Positions 14,583 to 24,329 of a stretch of 64,000 nucleotides of DNA are shown piece after piece. The notes beneath the pieces were generated by a model. The model had not been told where the DNA came from and did not search any database. It was given only the letters and a program-made list of their open reading frames with translations. The stretch is from Candidatus Woesearchaeota archaeon. GTDB taxonomy: Archaea > Nanobdellota > Nanobdellia > Woesearchaeales > DSVV01. Both the position numbers and the translations under genes were made by a program. Location: assembly GCA_016192995.1 (NCBI GenBank), contig JACPTB010000007.1, positions 1-64,000 of the forward strand, given 5' to 3'. Every line of letters begins with the position of its first letter. Position 1 is the stretch's first letter.

Positions 14583-17432
14583 ATGGCTTTGAATACCAGG
14601 GAACTAGAAAAAAAGTGGATTAAAAAATGGGAAGAAGCTAAGATCTTTGAAGCAGACCCTGATAAAAGAAAAAAGTTCTTTGTTAATGCTCCCTATCCTT
14701 ATGTTAATTCTTATCCTCATATAGGGCATCTTTACACTTATATGCGGACAGAAGCTTTTGCACGGTATAAACGTCATCAGGGATTTAACGTATTATTTCC
14801 ACAAGGATTTCATGCAACTGGAAGTCCTATTGTCAGCGCTGCTCAACGTGTCAGAGAAAAAGAACCAAAGCAATTACAATTATTAAAAGATGTTGGTATT
14901 CAGGAAAGAGATTTTTCAAAATTTGAAAAATCTGAATACTGGGTAGAATTTTTTGAGCCTGAATTTGTTAAAGACTTCAAAAACATGGGATTTTCCATAG
15001 ACTGGCGAAGAACATTTCATACAACCTCATTAAATCCACATTATGATAAATTCATTAGATGGCAATTCTTGAAACTATTGGAAAAAGGCTATGTTGTTAA
15101 AGAGCCATTCCCTGTTGTGTGGGATCCCATAGATAATTGTCCTGTTGGTGATCATGATAGATGTGAAGGAGAGGGAGAAACACCTCAAGAATTTCTCCTA
15201 GTGAAACATAAACTTGAAGATAACAAGTTTATTATCTCTGCAACATTACGGCCAGATACTATTCTTGGTATTACTAATTTATATGTTAATCCAAATGTAA
15301 TTTATCAGCTTATTCAAGTAACAATAAATGAAAAAGATGTACAATGGATACTAGGAAAAGCAGCTTTGCACAGATTAGAACAACAGGGTTGGAAAGTTAA
15401 AAAAATAGGAGAAATTAATGGTAAAGATTTAATAGGTAAAGAAACAGAAGAATTTGGAGGATATAAAGTTCCTATCCTACCAGCGGCGTTTCTCAATCAA
15501 GATTTTGGTACTGGTTTAGTGCATTCAGTTCCTTCTGATTCTGCTGATGATTTAATTGCATTGTATGATTTGCAAAAGAACGAAGAACTTTGTAAAAAAT
15601 ACGGATTAAACTATGGACAAGTAAAAGAGATTAAAGTCATTGAATGTGTCGAAACACCTGGAATTGGCGGAAATCCAGCAGATTATTTCTTGAAAAAATA
15701 CAACGTAACTTCACAGCAACAAAGAGATAAACTTGAAAATATAAAAAAGGAAATGTACAAACTCAGCTTTTACACAGCAAAGCTCGGCAAAAAATATACT
15801 AAAAAATATTTCTCCAAAAGCTATGTTGGATTAAAAGTTGAAGATCATAAAGCAGAAATACAGGAAGAAATCATAAAAAAAGGATGGGCGCATACGTATT
15901 ACCAACTTAGCAACAAAGTCATCTCAAGAACTTTGCACGAATGCGTGGTCAAAATAGTTGACGATCAATGGTTTATCGCCTACGGCAATGAAAAGTGGAA
16001 GAGACAAGTCCACAAGGCATTCAAGAAAATGAAATTGTATCCAGAAAAAGTCCGTCCGCAGTTTGACTATGTTATTGATTGGCTCAAAAATTGGGCATGT
16101 ACACGAGAGCATGGTTTAGGAACAAGATTGCCTTGGGATGATAAATGGCTCATTGAATCATTATCAGATTCAACCATTTACATGGCGTATTATACCATTG
16201 TTTATCATTTAGAAAAGATGCCCATTGAAGAAGTGAATGATGAGTTATTTGATTATGTTTTTCTTGGAGAAGGCAAATCTAAATCATTTGCATGGGATGA
16301 AATGAGGGATGAATTCAATTATTGGTATCCTTTTGACTTCAGGAATTCAGGGAAAGATTTAATTCAAAATCATCTGGCATTCTGCGTGTTTAATCACACT
16401 GCTATATTCCCAGAACAATACTGGCCGAAGGGTTTTGGCTGCAATGGCTGGGTTACTGTTGACGGAGAAAAAATGTCAAAATCAAAAGGCAATATTATTG
16501 CCTTGAGAGACATGCCAGAAAAGTTCAGTGTTGACAGTGCAAGATTCACTATTTTATCTGGTGGTGAATCATTAGATGATCCTAATTGGGACAGTAATTT
16601 TGCACGGAGTATTATTGGAAAACTAGAACAATTTCATAATTTTTGCATAACTAATTACAACAAAGGGCGAAAGGAATTTAATGATGCTGATACCTGGATG
16701 GAATCGCAGTTGAATGAAATTATTGATGATACAGCAAAAGCAATGGAAGAAACATTATTTAGAACTGCAACACAACGATGTTTTTTTGACCTGCAAAAAA
16801 AGCTACGATGGTATTTAAGACGAACAAATAATCATCCGAATAAAGAATTGTTGAATAAGATTATAGAATCACAGTTGCTTATGTTAGCTCCATTCACCCC
16901 TTTTATTTGTGAAGAAACATGGGAAAAACTTGGCAAAAAAGAATATATCAGTTTAACCCTATGGCCAAAAGTTGATAGAACAAAAATTGATAAAAAACTT
17001 GATAATTATGAAGAAGCTGTAGAGAAAGTTATTGATGATATTGCTTCAGTAATGAAAATTGCAAGAATAGAAAAACCAAAGAAAATAACCTTATTTGTAG
17101 CTGATCCTTGGAAATATATATTATTTGATTACCTAAACGTGATAATCAAAAAAACACGAAATCCAGGAGAAGTTCTCAAAGAAGTTCTTGCTTTGCCTGA
17201 ACTTAAAAAATATCATGATCAAATAAAAAAATTAGTCCCAAAACTCGTTATGAGTGGAAAAATAAGCTTTTTCATGGAAAAACCAGAAGATGAATTAAAA
17301 CTATTGAAGAAAAATAAAGAATTCTTTGAAAAGGAATTTGGATGTGCATTTGAATTCATGCTTGCAGAGAAATCAGAGCATATCAAAGCATTAAATGCCT
17401 TGCCTGAAAAGCCAGCTATACTGATTGAATAG
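14583..17432 (+). CDS. leuS: Leucyl-tRNA synthetase
   Basis: Class I synthetase charging tRNA-Leu (949 aa, archaeal/eukaryotic type). The HIGH motif is at 46-49 (SYPHIGHLY) and the KMSKS motif is intact (GEKMSKSKGN). The CP1 editing domain is present (LRPDTILGITNLYVNP). An anticodon-binding helical domain and archaeal C-terminal extension complete the protein. A TATA-like ACTTTATAAACC lies about 30 nt upstream of the ATG. Confidence 0.96.
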   Translation: MALNTRELEKKWIKKWEEAKIFEADPDKRKKFFVNAPYPYVNSYPHIGHLYTYMRTEAFARYKRHQGFNVLFPQGFHATGSPIVSAAQRVREKEPKQLQLLKDVGIQERDFSKFEKSEYWVEFFEPEFVKDFKNMGFSIDWRRTFHTTSLNPHYDKFIRWQFLKLLEKGYVVKEPFPVVWDPIDNCPVGDHDRCEGEGETPQEFLLVKHKLEDNKFIISATLRPDTILGITNLYVNPNVIYQLIQVTINEKDVQWILGKAALHRLEQQGWKVKKIGEINGKDLIGKETEEFGGYKVPILPAAFLNQDFGTGLVHSVPSDSADDLIALYDLQKNEELCKKYGLNYGQVKEIKVIECVETPGIGGNPADYFLKKYNVTSQQQRDKLENIKKEMYKLSFYTAKLGKKYTKKYFSKSYVGLKVEDHKAEIQEEIIKKGWAHTYYQLSNKVISRTLHECVVKIVDDQWFIAYGNEKWKRQVHKAFKKMKLYPEKVRPQFDYVIDWLKNWACTREHGLGTRLPWDDKWLIESLSDSTIYMAYYTIVYHLEKMPIEEVNDELFDYVFLGEGKSKSFAWDEMRDEFNYWYPFDFRNSGKDLIQNHLAFCVFNHTAIFPEQYWPKGFGCNGWVTVDGEKMSKSKGNIIALRDMPEKFSVDSARFTILSGGESLDDPNWDSNFARSIIGKLEQFHNFCITNYNKGRKEFNDADTWMESQLNEIIDDTAKAMEETLFRTATQRCFFDLQKKLRWYLRRTNNHPNKELLNKIIESQLLMLAPFTPFICEETWEKLGKKEYISLTLWPKVDRTKIDKKLDNYEEAVEKVIDDIASVMKIARIEKPKKITLFVADPWKYILFDYLNVIIKKTRNPGEVLKEVLALPELKKYHDQIKKLVPKLVMSGKISFFMEKPEDELKLLKKNKEFFEKEFGCAFEFMLAEKSEHIKALNALPEKPAILIE

Positions 17433-17436
17433 AAAT

Positions 17437-18102
17437 TCAGATTAGTTTTTCATCAGAAAATAACAGCAAATGCCCTAACTTATGTTTTTTAGCTGAATAT
17501 TCTTCTTTGAGGTTATCATGTATCGGCTCTTCTATATTTTCTAAGATAACAATAAAACCATGTTCTTCAAAAAATTTCTTTCGTTGAGGACTATTACTCA
17601 ATAATCGTATATTTTTAATGTTATAATGATGCAAAATAGAAATAACATCAGTATAATCACGATAATCTTCTTTAAAACCTAATGAAGTATAGGCGTCAAC
17701 AACAAGCTCACACCCTCTTTTTTGCCCTTCAGTATAAACTTTCCAATGATTTTCTATCCCTACTCCTTTTCCATGATGGTCATGACAAAAAATAATAATG
17801 CCTTTTCCTTCTTGAACAATTTTCAATTTAGCCATTTCAAGTTGCCAACGGCAATCACAATATTGATTATCGAAGTAAAACGACCACTGGCAATTTGATG
17901 AAATTCTGACAAGAATATCGGATGAACTAAAAGAATTACTATCGCCATAAAGTAATACACCATAATGTTGGTCGTTAAAACGAAAACCATAATGCATGAA
18001 ATGAACGATAGTTCCATTTAGTAACTTCAAGGGTAATTGTACTGAACCAATTACAGAATAATGACCCTCATCTTTAACAACATCCATTAATATCACATCC
18101 AA
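17437..18102 (-). CDS. Divergent GTP cyclohydrolase II (RibA-like) protein
   Basis: A 221-aa protein clearly in the GTP cyclohydrolase II family. It has LLYGD (51-54 region), zinc ligands C71, C82 and C84 (C-x10-C-x-C), LGFKEDYRDY, IRLLSNSPQR (165-174) and the C-terminal KHKLGHLL. GCH II opens the imidazole ring of GTP to start riboflavin synthesis. Here the active-site loop normally reading RQEGRGIGL is CHDHHGKGVGI, with substitutions and one extra residue, so the reaction may differ. No other riboflavin gene is present. It is the last gene of a TrmB-linked operon and overlaps the upstream gene by 10 nt. Confidence 0.8.
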   Translation of the reverse strand: MDVILMDVVKDEGHYSVIGSVQLPLKLLNGTIVHFMHYGFRFNDQHYGVLLYGDSNSFSSSDILVRISSNCQWSFYFDNQYCDCRWQLEMAKLKIVQEGKGIIIFCHDHHGKGVGIENHWKVYTEGQKRGCELVVDAYTSLGFKEDYRDYTDVISILHHYNIKNIRLLSNSPQRKKFFEEHGFIVILENIEEPIHDNLKEEYSAKKHKLGHLLLFSDEKLI

Positions 18103-20098
18103 GGTTTAAACTGATTAAACGGATTATACAATTCCAGCAAATATTCTTTTTTCTTTTGCTCGTCAATGGGTATATGCCAAAAACTATTGTCTTTCAAAGC
18201 CTTTTCTTTAACTGAATTTTTTAAGACATCAGAAGGTTTCCAATCCATCCCTGCAAGTTCAAATAGTTTTTTATGGCCATAGCATCTGATCTCAAGAGCT
18301 TTTTGCTTCAACGTTTCAAAATCAAGTGATTTCAAATACTGCCATGACTCAACAGCTGCATCAGCATAAACAGAACAAGCAGATTGAATTTCATCAACTG
18401 TGAGAAATTTGCCATCAGCTTCAACAGCATAATAAGCTAATCCGTTGGTAACATCACCTTCATAATGACTGTGACATGAAATTAAATCATTAGTATATTT
18501 GACGTCTTTGTAAACACAATACATAGTTATGTTATGATAAGGATATTTTTCAGTATGAGGAAATAGTTCTATTGGTTTCAGATTCCAGAATTTCTTAATA
18601 ACAAGAATACGGCCATCTCCGAACTGTTCTGAAACATCATAAAGTCCTTCATTTTCTGTAACAAAATCTAAATAATAATCCATAGTCATGGCTGGTCCAT
18701 AATTATAAAGCGCGTTATAGAGTTTTCCTAATAATTTTGCATCTTGAGGAATTCCCTTAGTTAATGACAACGATGACAATAGAGAAGTAACCTCAGTTTT
18801 TGCTCTAACTATATTGGATTTGAACCCAAAAATATCCTCTTTTGCTTTTTGTTTGCAAATATGCCATCTGAAATCCAATATTTTTCTGGTATCATGATCC
18901 GACAAAGCAGCCAACTTTAGATCTAATAACTCAAAACCTAAATGAACACGATTGCAGCCAAGAAAATCAACAGCGTCAGCTATTTGTTCCTTACTAATAT
19001 TGTTTTTTTCAAGATTGCTAATCAACTCCAATAACAACCCTGTCCATTCCTTTGCGCATAAAGGATGAAACTGATACCAATCAAATGGCTGCAACGTGCC
19101 AATATCCATATTTTTACCGAAGGAAACATAGAGTGATTGAATAAATTGCCCTAAATGAATTTTTTGAAATATCTGATGAATACTTTCAATAGTTAACTGT
19201 TCAATTACCTTTTTATCAGCAATATAATTATGTTTTAAAAACAAGCTACCGACACTATCCAAGACAATAGTCATCAACGGGCAGCACATTTTATTTTCAA
19301 AATATTGCGCTTCCTCGCTTAATTGGATGCTGATGGGAACAATCAATCGCAAACCAAGAAATTCATTAAGCAATTCAGGTCTTTGCTGATAAAGCGATGA
19401 ACCATATAATTTCTCAAGAACTTCATTATCCAGAGGAGAACTGAAAAATAACTTTGGTTCCCGATAAAAAATAATTGGTTTAATTTTAGAATAAGTAATA
19501 CTCCTATCTAAAATCCCTGCTTCACCTAACGCATTGTGCTTAATGGCTTCCTTAGTAATTTCTGCTTGTAAAAATTCACAAAAATACGTATTTGCCAATG
19601 ATTTGTGAAAAAATGATACTGATAAAAATCAATAAAAATATTAATAATAGTTTCAAAATTTTGTTCTATTTGAATTTGGTCTTCAGAGTAAGCTGTTGCT
19701 TCAAGCTGTTTAAGCAAGCAAATCAATGCTTTCATCGTTTGCGCTTTATGAGACGCCAAAACAAGATATTTTTCAGGATGTGTTATGAAAAAATCCATCA
19801 ATTTTTGACTGCTAAGATCTTCATGCATCCAATACCTTCCTTTCTGATCAAAGAAAAAAGGAAGTTCTTTGCCATAAATCAATAAAGATTCTTGTTTAAA
19901 ACATCGCGTGTAAATATCAAGATTCAATCGAGGAAAGAAATATTTTGGACGTTCGCAAATATAATTAACATGATCAATAGTAAGATGATAAACTTCATTG
20001 CTTTTTGAAGCTGGACGCGCTTGAGTATAAGTAATAGTGATAATAGATTCATCAACCTCTTTTCGAGGAATAGCAATAACATCATAAAATGCCTTCAT
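18093..20098 (-). CDS. Large unknown protein of the swivel-domain operon, split by a frameshift
   Basis: Two frames, 20098 to about 19610 and about 19610 to 18093, appear to be one gene of about 668 codons. The second frame has no ATG near its beginning. The reading shifts at an A6 run (19608-19613 on the plus strand), where one inserted or deleted base would join ...FYQYHF to ...ANTYFCEFLQAEITKEAIK. The N-terminal 80 residues look beta-rich (VIAIPRKEVDESIITITY) and the rest mostly helical, with no membrane segment. I recognise no domain. Its place between two phosphohistidine-domain genes and the RibA-like gene suggests it binds the substrate of the pathway. That is inference. Confidence 0.6.
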
Positions 20099-20403
20099 AA
20101 CGATCTAACCTCTTCATTGGCTGCATCAAGTTCAACAAGTTGACTTTCAGGCACATCATCTAAACCATGAACACTAACTAAACAAGGAATATTAAACTCA
20201 CGTGATAAAATAGAAGCATGACAAGTTAAGCCGCCATGTGTAGAAAGCAAACCACCGGCGTTGCGCAATAGAAAAACACCTTGAGTTAACCATTGGTTTA
20301 GAACAACAATATCATCCTTAGTATAAGTTACTCCTTCTCGATAAAATTTAATCCTGCCTTTAACAAGACCAGGGCAAACACAAAGACCAGTAAGTATGTT
20401 CAT
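20095..20403 (-). CDS. Stand-alone phosphohistidine swivel domain (PEP-utiliser mobile domain), copy 2
   Basis: A 102-aa protein made only of the mobile domain that carries phospho-His in PEP synthase and pyruvate phosphate dikinase. The signature GGLTCHASILSREFNIPCLV places the phospho-acceptor at His62. The ATG at 20403 follows GGTGGTT; upstream in-frame ATGs exist. It shares an ATGA overlap with the next gene. No ATP-grasp or PEP-binding TIM-barrel domain is fused to it, so the phosphoryl donor and acceptor enzymes must be separate proteins. Confidence 0.8.
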   Translation of the reverse strand: MNILTGLCVCPGLVKGRIKFYREGVTYTKDDIVVLNQWLTQGVFLLRNAGGLLSTHGGLTCHASILSREFNIPCLVSVHGLDDVPESQLVELDAANEEVRSL

Positions 20404-20432
20404 AGCAACCACCATAATAAAATAAATAATAA

Positions 20433-20780
20433 TCAACGTTCTAACAAATGTATTTCTCCTTTTTCTCCACAAATCTGGATAAGATCATTGTGTTGGATAA
20501 TCTCTGTTACTTGTTTGCCAGTCTCAACACATTTTGCTGAAACAATACATGGTATCCCCATTTCACGACTAACAATTGAAGGATGTGATGTTAGTCCGCC
20601 AATATTGCAGACAATACCAGCAGCTTTGTTCATTAAAGGAACCATGGTTGGATCAGTAAGATGCGTAACTAAAATCATCCCTTCGACAAATTTTGAAAAA
20701 TCAGAAGGTTGCTGAATAACGCAGGCTCTACCTTGAACCCTGCCTTTACTAACACCTAACCCTAAACCTATTTGTTTCAT
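20433..20780 (-). CDS. Stand-alone phosphohistidine swivel domain, copy 1
   Basis: A 115-aa protein closely matching the PEP synthase mobile domain. It has LTDPTMVPLMNKAAGIVCN followed by GGLTSHPSIVSREMGIPCIV with His66 as the phospho-acceptor. It differs enough from the neighbouring copy (20095-20403) that they are old paralogues and not a recent duplication. The 5' end overlaps the HD-domain gene by 32 nt, indicating coupled expression. Confidence 0.83.
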   Translation of the reverse strand: MKQIGLGLGVSKGRVQGRACVIQQPSDFSKFVEGMILVTHLTDPTMVPLMNKAAGIVCNIGGLTSHPSIVSREMGIPCIVSAKCVETGKQVTEIIQHNDLIQICGEKGEIHLLER

Positions 20781-21891
20781 TATGATAATCTCCCTGATTG
20801 ATCGCGTCTCTCAACGATTGATGTCTTTGATAAAGTTCATCAAGTTTTGAAGATAATCTTTGTTTTAGTTCTTGTCTTTGTTCTACTAATCCTAAAACAT
20901 TAGGAAAATTAACAAACGGTATCATAAAGCTTGGACTCTGTAAACTTCGTTCTCCTCGTTGCCTGCATGCTAAATCTTCAACCATAAAATCATACACAGG
21001 CGTTCCTTTAACAGAAGCTATAAAACCTGGAGCTTTTTTCTCAACCATTTTTTCCATATAAAGAATATCAGTTTTAGCTCCTCGTTGCTTCCAACCTTCT
21101 TCTGGTTCAGTATACGTTAATAATTTTTTAACACCTTGTGCAACAACTTGAGCATTTATTTTACCAGCATCATAAAGTGGTAATCTATCGCCAACTAACA
21201 TACAAGCTTCTGCAAACCCTCTCACAGGATTATTGCCATCATGATACCATAAACCATCAAGAACTTTATGCAACATTGGTATTGAAACTGCGGAAACTGC
21301 TAATTGTCGTTGTTCTTCAAGTGGTAATGCTGAAACAACAGCAATACCTAAATCTCTTCTATCACTTAATCCAACTTTTCCTAAAAGCGCTCTGCCGAAA
21401 ACATCGTCTTCAACAGCTCCTTTATTATAAAGAACTCCATCTAAAAATGCTGTTTTTTGCGCTTCAGATTTAACAAGCTCAGCCAATCCAACTCTCAGAG
21501 CTTGATCTTCAAAAACAGTTGGCTTAAACGCTAAAGCTATATCATGAAAAACTCCAGCGAGAAATGCATCTTCTGGATCCAAAGGAAAATAGTTATTTGC
21601 TTGTCTTATAGGTGTATTAAACTCCTGTAATTTTTCTGCCAATTCAGCAGCACTTTTTCCAACATCAAAACAATGTAACACTTCATGCATACTATAAGGA
21701 TTACCATGTTGTTGAAGTAAATCCAAAAGACCGTACAAAACACGCGGATCAGAATATTTTCTTGTCATTGCTTCTAATTCAGAAGGTGAATAAAACTCAC
21801 CTCGATCCCATCCTAATTCATGTGCTAAACCTAACCTTCGTAATTGTTGAATAAAACCGTCATTAACTTTTGCTTTCGTAACTTCATCCAT
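20749..21891 (-). CDS. HD-domain protein, probable phosphohydrolase
   Basis: First gene of the operon, 380 aa, cytosolic. An HD-type metal site is suggested by VLHCFDVGKSA (His73) and GVFHDIALAF (His116-Asp117) in a helical region. HD proteins hydrolyse phosphate bonds of nucleotides and similar compounds. The C-terminal half has no recognised domain and ends in a coiled, charged segment (LVEQRQELKQRLSSKLDELYQRHQSL). Its ATG lies downstream of a TATA-like sequence and a palindrome shared with the divergent regulator gene. Confidence 0.65.
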   Translation of the reverse strand: MDEVTKAKVNDGFIQQLRRLGLAHELGWDRGEFYSPSELEAMTRKYSDPRVLYGLLDLLQQHGNPYSMHEVLHCFDVGKSAAELAEKLQEFNTPIRQANNYFPLDPEDAFLAGVFHDIALAFKPTVFEDQALRVGLAELVKSEAQKTAFLDGVLYNKGAVEDDVFGRALLGKVGLSDRRDLGIAVVSALPLEEQRQLAVSAVSIPMLHKVLDGLWYHDGNNPVRGFAEACMLVGDRLPLYDAGKINAQVVAQGVKKLLTYTEPEEGWKQRGAKTDILYMEKMVEKKAPGFIASVKGTPVYDFMVEDLACRQRGERSLQSPSFMIPFVNFPNVLGLVEQRQELKQRLSSKLDELYQRHQSLRDAINQGDYHNETNRFRVRC

Positions 21892-21955
21892 GTTAATCCC
21901 CCATAATAACGTAACACCTTATGCAAGTGATAACACCAACTGTTATTTAAATATA

Positions 21956-21977
21956 AGTTGTCGAAAAAACGACAACT
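21956..21977. promoter_or_regulatory. Palindromic operator between divergent promoters
   Basis: AGTTGTCG-AAAAAA-CGACAACT forms perfect 8-bp arms around an A6 spacer. It lies between two TATA-like sequences, TTATTTAAATA (about 21944-21954, serving the minus-strand operon) and TAATATTTAAATA (about 21983-21995, serving the regulator gene). The position fits binding by the TrmB-family regulator encoded at 22019. Confidence 0.6.
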
Positions 21978-22018
21978 ATACCATAATATTTAAATATCCT
22001 TGATCTTCTTATGAAAAG

Positions 22019-23143
22019 ATGAATAAAGAATTAGTGCTGCAGGAGCTTGGTTTATCAGAAGGTGAAATTAAAACCTACCTTAGTTTATTAAAGCGAGGAT
22101 TTTCTACCGTCGCCAAAATCAAGGAAGACTCCGGCCTTCATAGGACAACAGTCTACGATTTCTTAGAAAAACTGATGCAAAAAGGGTTAGTCAGTTATGT
22201 AGTCCAAGGTGGAGTAAATTATTACAAGGCAAGTCCTCCTGAACGATTAAAACAACTGCTCAAAGAAAAAGAAGACAAATTAAAAACAATCATGCCTGAG
22301 CTTGAAAGTCTTGCAAAATTGCCGAAAGATGAGATCAAAGTAGAGGTCTACAAAGGAAAGCAGGGTTTTAACACAGTCTTAAACAAAATTATTGCCGTTA
22401 GAAAAGACATGTATGGTTTCGGTTTTGAAGAAGAAAAATATGAGCAGATGGATAAAATAATGATGGAGCAATATTTTAGAAAATGCAATGAAAATAATAT
22501 TAAAGAAAACGTTTTCGTTAAAAGAAGCACCTCATTCCTCTACAAACACCCTCATATTAGATATCATTTCCTACCAGATGATTATTTTAACCCAAATCCT
22601 TCTATGACCTTCGGCAATTACGTTGCTATTCAAGTGTGGGAGCCGCTGACAACTATTTTGATTGAAAACAAAGCATTAGCTGATTCCTATAAGAAATATT
22701 TCAATTTCTTAAAAGACCAATCGTCAATGATTTTTCGCGGCTGGAATGAAGTAAAGAAGATATTTGATGAAAGTTTGGAACTGATGAAAGCAGGAGATGA
22801 AATTCTTACTTACGGAACATCGCAAGATGCAGACAATTACGTTGATTATTTTAGAGAGCATAACATCATAGGAATTAAGAAGAACATTAAAGCACGAATT
22901 ATGATTGATCAACGTGCAAAGAAAAACATTGCGATGTGCAAAGCAACAGGGTGGCAGGTATGCAGTTTAAAGCCTGGCCAAGGAACAGCAATGGAAGTAG
23001 ATATTTATGGCAAATGCGCATTTATGGTGATTTGGAAGAAAGATCCAAGGCAAGTAACAGCAATCCTCTTTAATGACCCTGAGATTGTAAAAAGCTTAAA
23101 GCAATACGGTGAAATGCTCTGGAAATCAGCAAAACCCATGTAG
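22019..23143 (+). CDS. TrmB-family transcriptional regulator
   Basis: A 374-aa regulator with an N-terminal winged helix-turn-helix of the TrmB type (LGLSEGEIKTYLSLLKRG...HRTTVYDFLEKLMQKGLV, residues 10-62). A coiled linker follows, then a sensor region with two similar halves (MYGFGFEEEKYEQM and EILTYGTSQDADNYV) as in TrmB-like C-terminal domains. TrmB proteins sense sugars or other small molecules. It is divergent from the HD/swivel/RibA-like operon and probably controls it through the palindrome at 21956. The start is near-leaderless. Confidence 0.85.
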   Translation: MNKELVLQELGLSEGEIKTYLSLLKRGFSTVAKIKEDSGLHRTTVYDFLEKLMQKGLVSYVVQGGVNYYKASPPERLKQLLKEKEDKLKTIMPELESLAKLPKDEIKVEVYKGKQGFNTVLNKIIAVRKDMYGFGFEEEKYEQMDKIMMEQYFRKCNENNIKENVFVKRSTSFLYKHPHIRYHFLPDDYFNPNPSMTFGNYVAIQVWEPLTTILIENKALADSYKKYFNFLKDQSSMIFRGWNEVKKIFDESLELMKAGDEILTYGTSQDADNYVDYFREHNIIGIKKNIKARIMIDQRAKKNIAMCKATGWQVCSLKPGQGTAMEVDIYGKCAFMVIWKKDPRQVTAILFNDPEIVKSLKQYGEMLWKSAKPM

Positions 23144-23278
23144 TGATAAACTTAAGATACTTGCACAATACAAGATGCCTCAACACGAAAAAAGCATACT
23201 GCCTATTATGACATCACTGGCGTCAAAAGTTTTATAAAGTTAAAACAGTATACATAGATTAATAACCTAGTGAGTATA

Positions 23279-23476
23279 ATGGAAAGAAAAACTTGCCAAG
23301 AATGTAAAGGAAAAATTGTAAATAAAAATATAGATTATTTTTTCTTAGGAGAAAATTTAGGTGAATTCCCTGCAGAAGTATGTGAAAAATGTGGAGAAAA
23401 AGTATTTGAAGAAGAAATAACTAAAAAAATATCTATAATTACAAAACAAAAAGGCTTATGGGGATTGATACCCTAA
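23279..23476 (+). CDS. YgiT/MqsA-type zinc-finger protein
   Basis: A 65-aa protein with two CxxC knuckles (CQEC near the N-terminus and CEKC at about 35-38) and the YgiT-type layout. That layout is a short strand after the first knuckle, then FPAEVCEKCGEKVFEEE and a helix. In toxin-antitoxin systems this domain is the zinc-binding part of MqsA-like antitoxins. No toxin gene is adjacent. The ATG at 23279 is preferred to the GTG at 23270. Confidence 0.7.
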   Translation: MERKTCQECKGKIVNKNIDYFFLGENLGEFPAEVCEKCGEKVFEEEITKKISIITKQKGLWGLIP

Positions 23477-23492
23477 TAAAAAGAGAATAAAT

Positions 23493-24296
23493 ATGAACCT
23501 CAACAAAGTCATCGTCATATACATGAAACCAAAGTTTCCCATAGAAAAGGAGACCATTGAACTAGTCTGCAGAGTATTAAAACAGCATAATATTCAATTT
23601 ACTAAAATAGAACGCACCAAAGATTATAAAAATATTCTCAAGGATCACGACCTTATCATTATTATTGGCGGAGATGGTACGTTCTTATTAACATCGCAGT
23701 TTGTCAAAGACACACCTATGTTAGGTGTTAACTCAAATCCTGATATGAAAGAAGGATTTTTAATGCAGACAGCAAAATATGATTTCAAACAGAAATTCAT
23801 GGATCTGTTACAAGATAAACATAAAATAGTATTTCTCACGAGATTGCAGCCAGTATTGAATGGTAAAATACTGCGCCCGGCATTAAATGAAATTTTCATT
23901 GGCCATAAAAAACCGTATAAAATGACAAGATATACTTTGATCATTAACAACAAGGGCGAATTCCAGCGCTCTTCAGGCATTATTTTTGCTACAGCTATTG
24001 GCAGCCATGCGTGGGCAGCTTCTGCAGGCGGTAAAAAAATGCTCTTATTAAGTAAAAACTATCAATTTGTTGTCCGTGAACCTTATCAAGGCACCTTGCA
24101 CACTCACCATTTGCTGAAAGGAATATTAACAAAAAAAGACAAGGTTGAGATTGTGGCAAAAATGGGTAATGGGATTATAAGCATCGATGCATTAAGTGAA
24201 GATTTCCCTTTCAAAAAAGGTTCAACATTAAAAGTAGAGATTGCTAAAACGCCGCTTCCGTATATTGTGTTTAGTGATTTTGATTACGAATGTTAG
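23493..24296 (+). CDS. nadK: NAD kinase
   Basis: Phosphorylates NAD to NADP. The GGDGT motif is at 59-63 and the conserved Asn-Glu follows in RPALNEIFIGH. The glycine-rich region normally holding the third motif reads ATAIGSHAWAASAGG. Length (267 aa) is typical for archaea. It lies 16 nt downstream of the zinc-finger gene and may be cotranscribed. Confidence 0.88.
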   Translation: MNLNKVIVIYMKPKFPIEKETIELVCRVLKQHNIQFTKIERTKDYKNILKDHDLIIIIGGDGTFLLTSQFVKDTPMLGVNSNPDMKEGFLMQTAKYDFKQKFMDLLQDKHKIVFLTRLQPVLNGKILRPALNEIFIGHKKPYKMTRYTLIINNKGEFQRSSGIIFATAIGSHAWAASAGGKKMLLLSKNYQFVVREPYQGTLHTHHLLKGILTKKDKVEIVAKMGNGIISIDALSEDFPFKKGSTLKVEIAKTPLPYIVFSDFDYEC

Positions 24297-24329
24297 AAAA
24301 ATATATAGAGCAAATAATGGAAATCTATT

